This document shows positions 7,981 to 17,193 of a stretch of DNA of 64,000 bases, one piece after another; the stretch's first letter is position 1; each line of letters begins with the position of its first letter. The notes beneath the pieces were generated by a model that had not been told where the DNA came from, ran no database searches, and worked only from the letters and a program-made list of their open reading frames with translations. The translations under genes and the position numbers were made by a program. The stretch comes from Celeribacter neptunius (GTDB taxonomy: Bacteria; Pseudomonadota; Alphaproteobacteria; Rhodobacterales; Rhodobacteraceae), in NCBI RefSeq assembly GCF_900113955.1, contig NZ_FORH01000001.1, positions 178,395 through 242,394 of the forward strand, in the 5' to 3' direction.

Positions 7981-9474
7981 ATGACACAGGCTCGCGCCGC
8001 ATCAATCGCCCTGAGGGAGCCCCTGCGAGGCGCCCGCGTGGATTTGCGCACCTTGTTCATTGCCCTGATCGGGGCGATGGCGCTCATGTTCCAGACCATG
8101 GCGGCCGAGGCGCGGGGCGCGCCGGAAAGCTTTGCCGATCTCGCCGAAAAGGTCAGCCCGGCCGTGGTCAATATCACCACCACCACCGTGGTCGAGGCTG
8201 CGACCGATCAGCAGCCGATCGTCCCCGAGGGCTCGCCCTTCGAGGATTTCTTCCGCGATTTCATGGATCGCAACGGGCAAGGCCCGCAAGGTCCGCGTCG
8301 CTCGCAGGCGCTGGGCTCCGGTTTCGTGATTTCCGAGGATGGCTATATCGTCACCAACAACCATGTCATCGAGGGCGCCGACGAGATCGAGATCGAGTTC
8401 TACGAAGGCTTCACCCTGCCGGCGAAACTCGTGGGCACCGATCCCAAGACCGATATCGCGCTTTTGAAAGTCGAAAGCGACAAGCCGCTGACCTATGTGC
8501 CCTTCGGCGACAGCGATGCCGCCCGTGTCGGCGATTGGGTCATGGCCATGGGCAACCCGCTCGGCCAGGGTTTTTCGGTCTCCGCCGGTATCGTGTCGCA
8601 ACGCGGCCGGGCCTTGTCGGGGGCTTATGACGATTACATTCAGACCGACGCCGCCATCAACCGCGGCAATTCCGGCGGTCCGCTGTTCGACATGGCGGGC
8701 GAAGTGATCGGCGTGAACACCGCGATCCTGTCGCCCAACGGCGGCTCGATCGGCATCGGCTTCTCCATGGCGTCCAATGTCGTCTCGAAAGTCGTCGGCC
8801 AGCTCAAGGAATTCGGCGAGACCCGCCGCGGTTGGCTCGGCGTGCGGATTCAGGACGTCACCGCCGACGTGGCCGAGGCCATGGGGCTCGACGGTGCCAA
8901 GGGCGCGCTGGTGACCGATGTGCCGGACGGTCCGTCGAAGGACGCCGGCATCGAATCCGGTGACGTGATCCTGAGCTTTGACGGCACCGAAGTGACCGAC
9001 ACTCGCGCGCTGGTGCGCACGGTCGGCGAGACCGAGGTCGGCAAGGCGGTGCGCGTCGTGGTGTTCCGCGATGGCAAGACCCAAACGCTGATGGTCACTC
9101 TGGGCCGTCGTGAAGAGGCCGAGAATGTCGCCTTCCCGACCGAGGCTCCGGCCCAGCCGGAAGCCCCCGAGACCACCGAGATGCTCGGCCTGACGCTGCA
9201 GCCGCTGGATGACACGCTGCGCGAAGAGCTGGGGGTTACCGCCGGCACCACCGGTCTTGCGGTGGTCGAGGTGGACGAGAGCACCGAAGCCTTCACCAAG
9301 GGCCTGCGTGCCGGTGATGTGATCACCGAAGCCGGGCAGCAGAAGGTGGCCTCCGTCGAGGATCTGCAATCGCGGATCGATGAGGCACGCGAGGCCGGTC
9401 GCAAGACCGTGCTGCTGCTGGTGCGTCGCGCCGGCGAGCCGCGTTTCGTGGCACTGGGTGTGGCGGAGGACTGA
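7981..9474 (+). CDS. degP: Do/DegP-family periplasmic serine endopeptidase
   Basis: This is a 497-residue HtrA/Do protease that degrades or refolds damaged envelope proteins. An N-terminal export signal or anchor (about 20-42) is followed by a trypsin-like domain with an intact triad: H128 (NNHVIEG), D158 (TDIALLK) and S231 (GNSGGPLF). Two PDZ domains follow (about 275-375 and 400-495), joined by a Pro/Glu/Ala linker. GGAGG lies 11 bases before ATG 7981. Position directly behind hflKC fits a shared role in membrane-protein quality control. Contrast the gene at 29676-31475, whose related domain has lost its catalytic residues. Confidence 0.93.
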   Translation: MTQARAASIALREPLRGARVDLRTLFIALIGAMALMFQTMAAEARGAPESFADLAEKVSPAVVNITTTTVVEAATDQQPIVPEGSPFEDFFRDFMDRNGQGPQGPRRSQALGSGFVISEDGYIVTNNHVIEGADEIEIEFYEGFTLPAKLVGTDPKTDIALLKVESDKPLTYVPFGDSDAARVGDWVMAMGNPLGQGFSVSAGIVSQRGRALSGAYDDYIQTDAAINRGNSGGPLFDMAGEVIGVNTAILSPNGGSIGIGFSMASNVVSKVVGQLKEFGETRRGWLGVRIQDVTADVAEAMGLDGAKGALVTDVPDGPSKDAGIESGDVILSFDGTEVTDTRALVRTVGETEVGKAVRVVVFRDGKTQTLMVTLGRREEAENVAFPTEAPAQPEAPETTEMLGLTLQPLDDTLREELGVTAGTTGLAVVEVDESTEAFTKGLRAGDVITEAGQQKVASVEDLQSRIDEAREAGRKTVLLLVRRAGEPRFVALGVAED

Positions 9475-9503
9475 TCCCCGCACCAGAAGGTTCAGCAACG
9501 CAG

Positions 9504-9530
9504 AAAGGCGGCCTCCGGGCCGCCTTTTTT
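9504..9530 (+). terminator. Intrinsic terminator after degP
   Basis: AAAGGCGGCC pairs with GGCCGCCTTT around a TCCG loop, followed by a T-run, 30 bases after the degP stop. It also separates degP from the convergent lipoprotein gene. Confidence 0.92.
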
Positions 9531-9557
9531 CTTTGCGATCGCGAGGGGCGAGGACAA

Positions 9558-10088
9558 TCAGCCGTTGTCGCGCGGCACTTCCTTGAGACCCAGTTGACGC
9601 GCGGCGGCGAGCGAGAGGATGTCGCTGTCGACCCCCTGTTCCACCTGATAGGCACGGATTGCGCGTTTGGTGGCATGGTCCATCCGGCCATTGGCCGCAC
9701 CGTTGTAATAGCCGCGCACGGCCAGGGCGCGCTGCACCGAGGCTACGAACTCCGGCGTCAGCTCTTCGGTACAGAGTGTCTCGAACCAGAGCTCCTTGCG
9801 TTCGCGCACGATCTCCTGCCGGGTTTCCGTGCGATAGACGGCCGGGTAGCTGACCGCACCGCTGGCATCGATCTGTGGCGGTTGCACCAGAACCTGTTCG
9901 GTCACGGTCTCGATGATCGCGGGGGTGACATGGCGGCCGTAACAGGCATCGGGATCTGCGCCGGGCGGCGCGCCGGGGGTCTCGGAGGCGCGCAGGATCT
10001 CGGAAGACGGCGCACTCATCTGACAGGCGCTCAGAAGCGCGATCGATAGAACCAGGGGAAAGCCCGCGCGGGCGTGCTGTCGTCTCAT
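9558..10088 (-). CDS. Lipoprotein with C-terminal peptidoglycan-binding-like domain
   Basis: This is a predicted 176-residue lipoprotein: the N-terminus MRRQHARAGFPLVLSIALL ends in a lipobox LSAC. The middle region (PAIIETVTEQVLVQP...RTETRQEIVRERKELWFETLC) is conserved-looking but unassigned. The C-terminal part (about 115-170) has the pattern of a peptidoglycan-binding-1 domain: VQRALAVRGYYNG, GRMDHATKRAIRAYQ. ATG 10088 was chosen because it gives a clean signal peptide; the frame continues upstream to 10280 without protein-like content. It probably anchors to the outer membrane and contacts the cell wall, which is inference from domain type. Confidence 0.8.
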   Translation of the reverse strand: MRRQHARAGFPLVLSIALLSACQMSAPSSEILRASETPGAPPGADPDACYGRHVTPAIIETVTEQVLVQPPQIDASGAVSYPAVYRTETRQEIVRERKELWFETLCTEELTPEFVASVQRALAVRGYYNGAANGRMDHATKRAIRAYQVEQGVDSDILSLAAARQLGLKEVPRDNG

Positions 10089-10363
10089 CTGCTCGTTTGC
10101 CTGTTGTCGCTGGCCTGTTTCATCTGGGCCTGTTTTGCACGGCCTTTGCCCAACACTACTCTCATATGGGGGATTTCCAAAGCGGCAATGCGGGAAGTTT
10201 TTCTGCGCCCCCGCGGCGCGGTGCCCAAAAATTGGGGGCGGCCCTTGGGACTGCCACAAAATAAGGCCTCGTATGGGCATCGGACGGGGAGTCGCGACGG
10301 AATGGCTCTTTTCTCCGGCGGAGCGGCAGGCTAAGCCTGTTCCCGACGCGAAAAGAGCGATGA

Positions 10364-10698
<335 letters not shown>

Positions 10699-10699
<1 letters not shown>

Positions 10700-11424
10700 T
10701 GCTGAAGCTGGCCGCAATTTTCGCAATGGTGGCCAGCCCGCTTGCCGCTGGTGAGGGCGCTGCGCGGATTACCGGGGCCTCTTATGCCGAACCGACCGAG
10801 GTCTATGGCCATGGCGCGGTGAAGGGCGGTGAAAACGCCAAGATGGTGGTGGCGCTCGATGACGGCAGCACCCGCGAGGTTTCCTTCAAGAAAAGCATTT
10901 TCGAGGACACCGCGCCACGGCTTCACGATTTCAACGGCGATGGTGCGCCGGAGATCGTCACCGTGGTCAGCGGCTTTGCCACCGGGTCCTGGGTTCAGGT
11001 CTGGTCTCTCGATGCTGAGGCCCGTCTGGTGCCGGCCAAGGCTTCGGCTCCGATCGGTCAGCGTCACCGCTGGCTCGCCATTGCCGGCATTGCCGATTTC
11101 GATGGGGACGGGGTGGACGAGATCGCCTATGTCGATCGTCCGCATCTTGCCAAGGAATTGGTGCTGATGCCGGTCGAACTGGCGCGCGAGGGCATGCTGG
11201 TGGCCTCGGCCCGTGCGCAGGGGCTGACCAATCACCATCTCGGCGCCGAGGAGATCGAGGGCGGGGTCCGGGACTGTCCGGGCGAGCTGCCGGTGATCCT
11301 GACCGCCGATGCGGAGTGGCAGAATATCGTCGAGACCCGCTATGAGGGCGGGGACTTACACGCGACCGTCGTGGCGCCCTATGCTGGCGCCGACAGTTTC
11401 TCTGCCTATCTGAGATGTGAGTGA
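10699..11424 (+). CDS. Exported FG-GAP/VCBS-repeat protein
   Basis: This 241-residue protein has an N-terminal signal peptide (MLKLAAIFAMVASPLAAG) and at least two calcium-binding-type FG-GAP loops, DFNGDGAPEI and DFDGDGVDEI, each followed by a hydrophobic strand. It is predicted to be periplasmic and beta-propeller-like. Function is unknown. Its start overlaps the ferredoxin stop by one base, yet one product is cytoplasmic and the other exported, so the coupling may reflect shared expression rather than contact. No terminator directly follows. Confidence 0.78.
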
Positions 11425-11925
11425 CGGTTTTCGGGACTCGATGTCTTTGGGAAGCCCGGTGTCTTTGGGAAGATCGTCGCCGACAGGTTTGAAACCTCTG
11501 GAAAATCGCCCGCGATCAAAGAGCCCGAGCAAAGGGCCTGGACACAGGATCCGGACAAAGGAAAGGCGTGCCGTTCGAGCACGCCTCATTCTGTCGCGAC
11601 AGCCTCTTGAAGGATCGATCCTCCTGGGCTTTTACACCAAAGTACCAAATCGACATTTCCATGCCGGAGGGCCATTCGAGCCGATGGTGCCTTTCGCCCG
11701 TTCTTTGTCGGCGAGCAGGGTTAAAAGGCAATTAATTAAAATTGGTTTCTGAAGTGAGAAATAGGAACAATGCAGTTAAAAATCTATGTAACTCGAGGCG
11801 TGGCAAAGGGCCTTGCCTGACGGCAGCTTGAGGCCCTGATGGGGCAGAAGAAAAGCCGCTTTCGTGTCAGAGGGTTACGGGCGACACGCGCCTGTAACCA
11901 GAGCTGACATGAAGGTGCGCCCGGC
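11425..11925. other. 501-base gap without a supported gene
   Basis: No frame here looks like protein. It holds a short direct repeat (GTCTTTGGGAAG twice, near 11442 and 11461), a perfect 8-pair hairpin AGGCGTGC/GCACGCCT at 11564-11585 without a T-run, an AT-rich block at about 11715-11800 that stands out from the GC-rich surroundings, and the purD 3' hairpin near 11873. A small RNA or the remains of a lost gene are possible; nothing in the sequence decides it. Confidence 0.5.
11873..11899 (-). terminator. Hairpin downstream of purD, likely terminator
   Basis: GGTTACGGGCG and CGCCTGTAACC form an 11-pair stem with one G-T wobble and a 5-base loop. It lies 27 bases past the purD stop on the minus strand. 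No T-run follows immediately; a CTTTTCTTCT stretch comes about 18 bases later, so termination here is likely but not textbook. Confidence 0.45.
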
Positions 11926-13191
11926 TTAGGATAGCGCGCGCCAGCCGATATCGGTGCGGTTGAACCCTTCGGGCCAGTCGATTTCATTGATCATCGCATA
12001 GGCGCGGTCACGGGCGTCCTTGAGGCTGTCGCCGCGCGCCGTGACGTTCAAAACCCGCCCGCCGGTGGCGACGATCTGGCCGTCTTTCTCGGATGTGCCG
12101 GCGTGGAACACCATGTTCTTGCTGTCCTCGGGCAGGGCATCGAGGCCGCGGATCACGGAACCTTTCTCATAGGCGCCCGGATAGCCATTTGCCGCCATGA
12201 CCACGGTCATCGCGTGATCGTCGGCCCAGTTGACCCGGGCCTGATCGAGCGTGCCCTCGGCGGTGGCGAGCATCAGATCCAAGGCCTGTGCGCCCAGACG
12301 CATCATCAGCACCTGACATTCCGGATCACCGAAGCGGCAATTGTATTCGACCAGCCGCGGCTGGCCGTCCTTGATCATGAAACCGGCATAGAGCACGCCT
12401 TGGTACGGCATGCCGCGCTTTGCCATTTCCGCAACCGTCGGCTTGATGATCTCACTCATCGCCTTGTCGATCACCGCATCCGTCATCACCGGCGCCGGCG
12501 AGTAAGCCCCCATGCCACCGGTGTTGAGCCCGGTGTCGCCATCGCCCACACGTTTGTGGTCCTGCGCCGTGCCCACGGGCAGCACGTTTTCACCGTCGCA
12601 GAGGATGAACCAGGAGGCCTCTTCGCCTTCCATGAACTCCTCGATCACCACCTCGGCGCCAGCTGCGCCAAATTCACCGCCGAACATGTCGTCGATGGCA
12701 TCCAGAGCGGTGGCCTCATCCATGGCGACGATCACGCCCTTGCCGGCGGCCAGACCGTCGGCCTTGACCACGATCGGTGCGCCCTGTTCGCGGATGTAGG
12801 CTTTGGCCGCCTCGGCCTCGGTGAAATGCGCATAGCCCGCGGTGGGCGCGCCGGAGGCATCGCAGATGTCCTTGGTAAAGCTTTTCGAGGCCTCGAGCTG
12901 TGCCGCTGCCTTGGAGGGGCCGAAGGTCAGCACGCCGGCGGCGCGCAGATCGTCGGCAACCCCGGCGGCCAAGGGGGCTTCCGGGCCGATGATGACGAAA
13001 TCGATGGCGTTCTCCTCGACGAAAGAGGCCACCGCCGCGCCGTCATTGATGTCGAAACTGGCGCATTCGGCGATCATCGCGATCCCGGCATTGCCCGGGG
13101 CGACAATCAGCTTGTCGCATTTCGGGTTCTGCATCACCGCCCAGGCGAGCGCATGTTCGCGACCGCCGCTGCCAAGGATCAGAATATTCAT
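11926..13191 (-). CDS. purD: Phosphoribosylamine-glycine ligase (GAR synthetase)
   Basis: PurD joins glycine to phosphoribosylamine with ATP in purine synthesis. The 421-residue protein opens with the canonical MNILILGSGGREHALAWA and shows the ATP-grasp features VVKADGLAAGKGV, QDHKRVGDGDTGLNTGGMG and YNCRFGDPECQ. Length is normal. ATG 13191 has GGAGAG about 7 bases upstream. The frame stays open upstream as far as 14034, but that part is antisense to xseA and is not real. purD and xseA are divergent with 75 bases between them, so their promoters share that gap. Confidence 0.96.
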   Translation of the reverse strand: MNILILGSGGREHALAWAVMQNPKCDKLIVAPGNAGIAMIAECASFDINDGAAVASFVEENAIDFVIIGPEAPLAAGVADDLRAAGVLTFGPSKAAAQLEASKSFTKDICDASGAPTAGYAHFTEAEAAKAYIREQGAPIVVKADGLAAGKGVIVAMDEATALDAIDDMFGGEFGAAGAEVVIEEFMEGEEASWFILCDGENVLPVGTAQDHKRVGDGDTGLNTGGMGAYSPAPVMTDAVIDKAMSEIIKPTVAEMAKRGMPYQGVLYAGFMIKDGQPRLVEYNCRFGDPECQVLMMRLGAQALDLMLATAEGTLDQARVNWADDHAMTVVMAANGYPGAYEKGSVIRGLDALPEDSKNMVFHAGTSEKDGQIVATGGRVLNVTARGDSLKDARDRAYAMINEIDWPEGFNRTDIGWRALS

Positions 13192-13266
13192 GATGGCTCT
13201 CCGCTTCACCTTTGCTTGCGGGCGTTCTAAGGTCAGCGCGACCCTGACACAAGCACGAGCCACCAT

Positions 13267-14856
13267 ATGTCTGAGCTTTTCGAGGATGACGGCCCTGCCG
13301 GGACCGGCAATGGCGCCTCCAACGCCCCCGAATTTTCCGTTTCCGAACTGTCGGGCGCGGTGAAAAAGCTGATCGAGGGCGAGTTCGGCTATGTCCGGGT
13401 GCGCGCGGAAGTCGGCCGGGTGTCGCGCCCGCGCTCGGGTCACATGTATTTCGATCTGAAAGACGACCGGGCGGTGATCAATGCGGTGAGCTGGAAAGGC
13501 CAGGTCGCGCGCATGGAAGTCCAGCCGGAAGAGGGGATGGAGGTGGTGGCCACGGGCCGGATGACCACCTTCCCCGGTGGCTCGCGCTATCAGCTTATCG
13601 TCGACACGGTGGAGCCGGCGGGCGCCGGTGCGCTGATGGCCATGCTCGAGAAGCGCAAGAAGGAGCTTGCCGCCGAGGGCCTGTTCGATGCGGGCCGCAA
13701 ACGTCCGATCCCCTATCTGCCGGAGGTGATCGGTGTGGTGACCTCGCCCTCGGGCGCGGTGATCCGCGACATCCTGCATCGGCTGCGTGACCGCTTTCCG
13801 CGTCATGTGCTGATCTGGCCCGTGGCCGTGCAAGGCGCGAAAAGTGCCGCCGAGGTGGCAAATGGCATCAAAGGCTTCAATGCCCTGCCCGAAGGCGGGG
13901 CGATCCCACGTCCCGATCTGATCATCGTCGCGCGCGGCGGTGGCTCGGTCGAGGATCTCTGGGGCTTCAACGAAGAGGTGGTGGTGCGCGCGGCGGCAGA
14001 GTCCGCGATCCCGCTGATCTCCGCCGTGGGGCACGAGACCGACACCACGCTGATCGATTTTGCCTCTGACAAGCGGGCGCCGACGCCGACGGCGGCCGCC
14101 GAGCTGGCGGTGCCGGTGCGACGCGAGCTCTGGGTCACCATTCAGGAAATGCGCGCCCGGATGGAACGGGCGCTGACCGGCGGGGTGGAGTACCGGCGTC
14201 AGCGGCTCACCGATCTTGCCCGCGCCTTGCCGCAGAAGGAACGCCTGCTCGATGGGCCGCGCCAGCGGGTCGATCAGATGGATCTGCGGCTGACCCAGGG
14301 GCTGATCAATGGCGTGCGCAACCGGCGGCTGAAACTTTCAGAGGCCTCCTCGGTGCTCCGGCCACGGCTGTTGCAAGGCCGGCTGGAGAGCGGGGGCGAG
14401 CGGGTCGCGGCCTTGTCGGGGCGGTTGTCGCCCGCTCTGTCGCGCGGGATTGCCGATCATCGGCGCGATTTGACCCGCCTGTCAGCGCGGCTGTCGCCCA
14501 CCACGGTGTCGCGCAACACGCTCGAGGCACGGGGAAGGCTGACGCAGCTTTCCGACCGGTTCGACCGGGCGGCGCAAACACAGGTCGAGCGCTGGCGCTC
14601 CGATCTCGACCGCCGGGCCAGTCTTCTCACTGCGCTGTCCTACAAGGAAACGCTCAAACGCGGCTATGCGGTGGTGCGGGATGCCTCCGGCGGGGTGGTG
14701 CGCTCGGCGCAGGACGCGGCGCGTATGCATGAGGTGGAATTCGCCGACGGCAAAGTTCAGATCGGCGGTGGGGCGGTGGCTGTTCCCGCGAAGCCCAGAC
14801 CCAAGCCAAAAGCCAAACCACCGTCGGAGGACGGCGGGCAGGGCAGTCTGTTCTAA
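13267..14856 (+). CDS. xseA: Exodeoxyribonuclease VII large subunit
   Basis: This is the large subunit of exonuclease VII, which degrades single-stranded DNA with the small XseB subunit. The 529-residue protein has the N-terminal OB-fold (about 20-120, FSVSELSGAVKKLIEGEFG then GHMYFDLKDD), the catalytic domain with GVVTSPSGAVIRDI, IVARGGGSVEDLWGFN and SAVGHETDTTLIDF, and a long Arg-rich helical C-terminal region with repeated RLS/RLT heptad-like segments. A Pro/Lys-rich tail ends the protein. xseB is not in this window. It converges with the secreted protein gene 15 bases away. Confidence 0.95.
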   Translation: MSELFEDDGPAGTGNGASNAPEFSVSELSGAVKKLIEGEFGYVRVRAEVGRVSRPRSGHMYFDLKDDRAVINAVSWKGQVARMEVQPEEGMEVVATGRMTTFPGGSRYQLIVDTVEPAGAGALMAMLEKRKKELAAEGLFDAGRKRPIPYLPEVIGVVTSPSGAVIRDILHRLRDRFPRHVLIWPVAVQGAKSAAEVANGIKGFNALPEGGAIPRPDLIIVARGGGSVEDLWGFNEEVVVRAAAESAIPLISAVGHETDTTLIDFASDKRAPTPTAAAELAVPVRRELWVTIQEMRARMERALTGGVEYRRQRLTDLARALPQKERLLDGPRQRVDQMDLRLTQGLINGVRNRRLKLSEASSVLRPRLLQGRLESGGERVAALSGRLSPALSRGIADHRRDLTRLSARLSPTTVSRNTLEARGRLTQLSDRFDRAAQTQVERWRSDLDRRASLLTALSYKETLKRGYAVVRDASGGVVRSAQDAARMHEVEFADGKVQIGGGAVAVPAKPRPKPKAKPPSEDGGQGSLF

Positions 14857-14871
14857 GTCGGGAAGAGGGGC

Positions 14872-15282
14872 TCAGACGCCCACTTGCGGTCCCATGCAGG
14901 CCAGCGGCCCGTCCGAGGTCCAGGCTTCGTAAAGCTCGGTGCCGCTGTCGCCCTGGAACACCGCCTTGAGCTTGTCGCTCTCGACGAAGAACTGCCAGCA
15001 TTGCGGCTCCGTGCCGTCCTCATAGACGAAGCAGATGTTGCTCTCCTTTTCGTACCAGAACCCTTCCTTGCAGGTGTCCTGATCGAAGGCCCAACGCACC
15101 CGGTTGCCCGGCAAATATTGCTCGGCGCCATAGGGCTGGCCATCCTCGGCAAAGGTCAGCGTCTTGCCGGTGGCATAGGCGCCGAATTCCTCGCCCGAGA
15201 GCGGATCGGCCAACGCGGGCGCGGCAAGTGCCAGAAGGGCGGCACAGGGCAGAAAACGGGGGAGGACGCAGGTCTTCATCAT
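14872..15282 (-). CDS. Small exported conserved protein
   Basis: The protein has 136 residues, with a signal peptide (MMKTCVLPRFLPCAALLALA, cut near PALA-DP) and a mature part of about 110 residues containing four cysteines and many aromatics (GKTLTFAEDGQPYGAEQYL, RVRWAFDQDTCKEGFWYE). I do not recognise a named family, though the look is that of a conserved Rhodobacterales periplasmic protein. The start could be ATG 15282 or the adjacent ATG 15279. No strong ribosome-binding site is visible. It is downstream of the alkB-like gene on the same strand's far side (alkB ends at 15338), so the order here is this gene upstream-independent and short. Confidence 0.72.
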   Translation of the reverse strand: MMKTCVLPRFLPCAALLALAAPALADPLSGEEFGAYATGKTLTFAEDGQPYGAEQYLPGNRVRWAFDQDTCKEGFWYEKESNICFVYEDGTEPQCWQFFVESDKLKAVFQGDSGTELYEAWTSDGPLACMGPQVGV

Positions 15283-15337
15283 GTGACAATCATATCCGAG
15301 CGCGGTGAGTCGCTCCACTCACATTCTTAACAGCTGG

Positions 15338-16402
15338 TTACCTGCCGACCGTGCCGTCCATCTGCTGCGCGGCCAGGAGCCGTTCCACGCGTTTGTCCAT
15401 CACCCGGCGCCACAGCGGCGGGATGAGTGCCAGCGTCGCCATCGCCGGCAGCGAGCGCGGCAGTTGCGGCATCTCTTCGGTCAACTCGAGCGCGACATAG
15501 GGTTTCATCGGGTGGGCGTGATGATCGGAATGGCGCGGCGCGTTCAACATCAGAAAGGATGTGAACCATTGCGGGCTGTTCCAGCTGTGTGCCGGACCGA
15601 CCGGCTCGAATTTCCCCTCGGAAATCTCGCGCCGTCTGAGCCCGTAATGCTGCACGTAATCCGAGAGCATCAGCTGGGCCGAGGCATAGCCCGCGAGCAG
15701 CACATATTTGATCACGCCCGTGACGCCGCCGATCAGAAAGGCCAGGATGAGACAGGCGATGGCGCCGCCGATATAGAGCGCATAGGGGTGCAGATCGGTC
15801 GATCCGGCGCGGGCGCGCATCGCGTTTTCCTCGCGCAGCCCGGCTTTGAACGAACCCAGCCAGGCCCGCGGCAAAAAGCGGTAATAGCTCATGCCGAATG
15901 GCGCGGAATTCGGGTCCGTCGCTGAGGCGGCATAGCGGTGATGCACACGGACATGCGCCGTGGCATGATGGCCGAACAGCAGTGTGATATAGACCCAGGT
16001 GCCGAGCCGGCGCAGCGTCCGGTCGGAGCGATGCACCAGCTCATGGGCGTTGGAGTTCGACACCTGTCCGAAAAACAAGCCCATGCCGAAAAAGACCAAA
16101 AGCCGCTCCCAAAAGGCGAGCTGACCATTGGAAAGCGCCCAGACCCCCAGCGGCAAAAGCGCGAAATGCGCCAAGGCCAGGACCACCGATAGCGCGTTTG
16201 CGTCCGGGAATTCCGCCTCCGGGTCGTCCGGGTCTCGCGCCAGATTGACCAGCTGGTCCAATGAGTAGGCCAGCGCGGTCATGTAGAGAAACCCGGCCAG
16301 GGCAAAGACACCGCCGAACAGGGCCCCGAGCGCCAGGAGCGCCACCGGGGCCATGGTGGAAACCGCAAAGAATCGAATGATATGAGAGGTTTTACGAGCC
16401 AT
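15338..16402 (-). CDS. alkB: AlkB-type membrane di-iron hydroxylase (alkane 1-monooxygenase family)
   Basis: This is a 354-residue integral membrane protein with the histidine clusters of the non-haem di-iron hydroxylases: HELVH (H120, H124), GHHATAHVRVHH (H145-H155) and RHSDHH (H291-H295), plus DYVQHYGL before the last box. These match alkane 1-monooxygenase, which inserts oxygen at the terminal carbon of alkanes using rubredoxin. The second box departs from the usual form, and the protein is shorter than the ~400-residue GPo1 enzyme. No rubredoxin or rubredoxin reductase is nearby. The substrate could be an alkane, fatty acyl chain or other lipid. Confidence 0.85.
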   Translation of the reverse strand: MARKTSHIIRFFAVSTMAPVALLALGALFGGVFALAGFLYMTALAYSLDQLVNLARDPDDPEAEFPDANALSVVLALAHFALLPLGVWALSNGQLAFWERLLVFFGMGLFFGQVSNSNAHELVHRSDRTLRRLGTWVYITLLFGHHATAHVRVHHRYAASATDPNSAPFGMSYYRFLPRAWLGSFKAGLREENAMRARAGSTDLHPYALYIGGAIACLILAFLIGGVTGVIKYVLLAGYASAQLMLSDYVQHYGLRRREISEGKFEPVGPAHSWNSPQWFTSFLMLNAPRHSDHHAHPMKPYVALELTEEMPQLPRSLPAMATLALIPPLWRRVMDKRVERLLAAQQMDGTVGR

Positions 16403-16493
16403 GTCCGCGCCTGTCTGATAGGCAGGACTATAGGCAGCGCGGCAATATCATGCAAAAGCTAATGCCGCGACAGACACAGGTGGGGAGAGGCGG

Positions 16494-17153
16494 ATGAGCG
16501 GGGCACAGATGGCCGTTGGAGTAACCGGGCTGGCGGGGCTTTTCGCACTGGCCTATCTGCCGCTGACATCCGCAGCCGAAAGCCTGCGGCGCACGGCGAT
16601 CAAAACCGTGCCTTTGGCGCTTCTGGCCCTGTGCGGCTTTGCCTTGGGCGCGCCGCTGTTGCTCGGGGTCGGTCTGGCCCTCTCGGCACTGGGAGACCTT
16701 GCCCTGTCGCGCCCCGGTGAGCGCGCCTTTCTCATGGGGCTGGTGAGTTTCGCGCTGGCACATGTCTGTTACCTGCTGCTGTTTTGGGGTGCGGTCGAGG
16801 CGGTTTATTGGCCCGGCGCGCTCGGGCTTGCGCTGTTCGCGCTCTCGTCCGAGCGCTGGCTCAGCCCCTATACGGGGGCGCTGCGCTGGCCGGTCCGGGT
16901 CTATGTGATGCTGATCTGTGCCATGGTGATCGCGGCGCTGAGCCTGCCCGCCGGGTTGCATCTCGCCACGCTCGGCGCGGTGATGTTTCTGGTCTCCGAT
17001 CTGATCCTGTCGCTGCAGCTGTTTCGGATGAAGGAGGGCACGCAAAGAGCGCGGATCGCGGGTTACGCGCTCTGGGGCCTCTATATTGCCGGGCAAATGG
17101 CGATCTTTTGGGCGTTTTTGCCACGCGGCACCGGGGCTTGGGGGCTTTCATAA
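16494..17153 (+). CDS. YhhN/TMEM86-family membrane protein, lysoplasmalogenase-like
   Basis: This is a 219-residue protein with about eight hydrophobic segments and the family motifs LSALGDLALS and LGAVMFLVSDLILSLQLF, each with a conserved Asp in a membrane helix. The family includes human lysoplasmalogenase TMEM86B, which hydrolyses the vinyl-ether bond of lysoplasmalogens; some bacterial members have the same activity. The exact substrate here is unknown. GGGAGAGGCGG precedes ATG 16494. It is 40 bases ahead of ftsY on the same strand and is probably co-transcribed. Confidence 0.85.
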   Translation: MSGAQMAVGVTGLAGLFALAYLPLTSAAESLRRTAIKTVPLALLALCGFALGAPLLLGVGLALSALGDLALSRPGERAFLMGLVSFALAHVCYLLLFWGAVEAVYWPGALGLALFALSSERWLSPYTGALRWPVRVYVMLICAMVIAALSLPAGLHLATLGAVMFLVSDLILSLQLFRMKEGTQRARIAGYALWGLYIAGQMAIFWAFLPRGTGAWGLS

Positions 17154-17193
17154 GGCCGCAGAACCGATTAAGTGACGAAGGAACGGAGGCCCC

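Noticed and set aside
8002-9498. Minus-strand open frame opposite degP
   Set aside because: It mirrors the degP coding pattern and has no motif, ribosome-binding site or family likeness.
13192-14034. N-terminal extension of purD
   Set aside because: It is an open frame upstream of a canonical PurD N-terminus, antisense to xseA.
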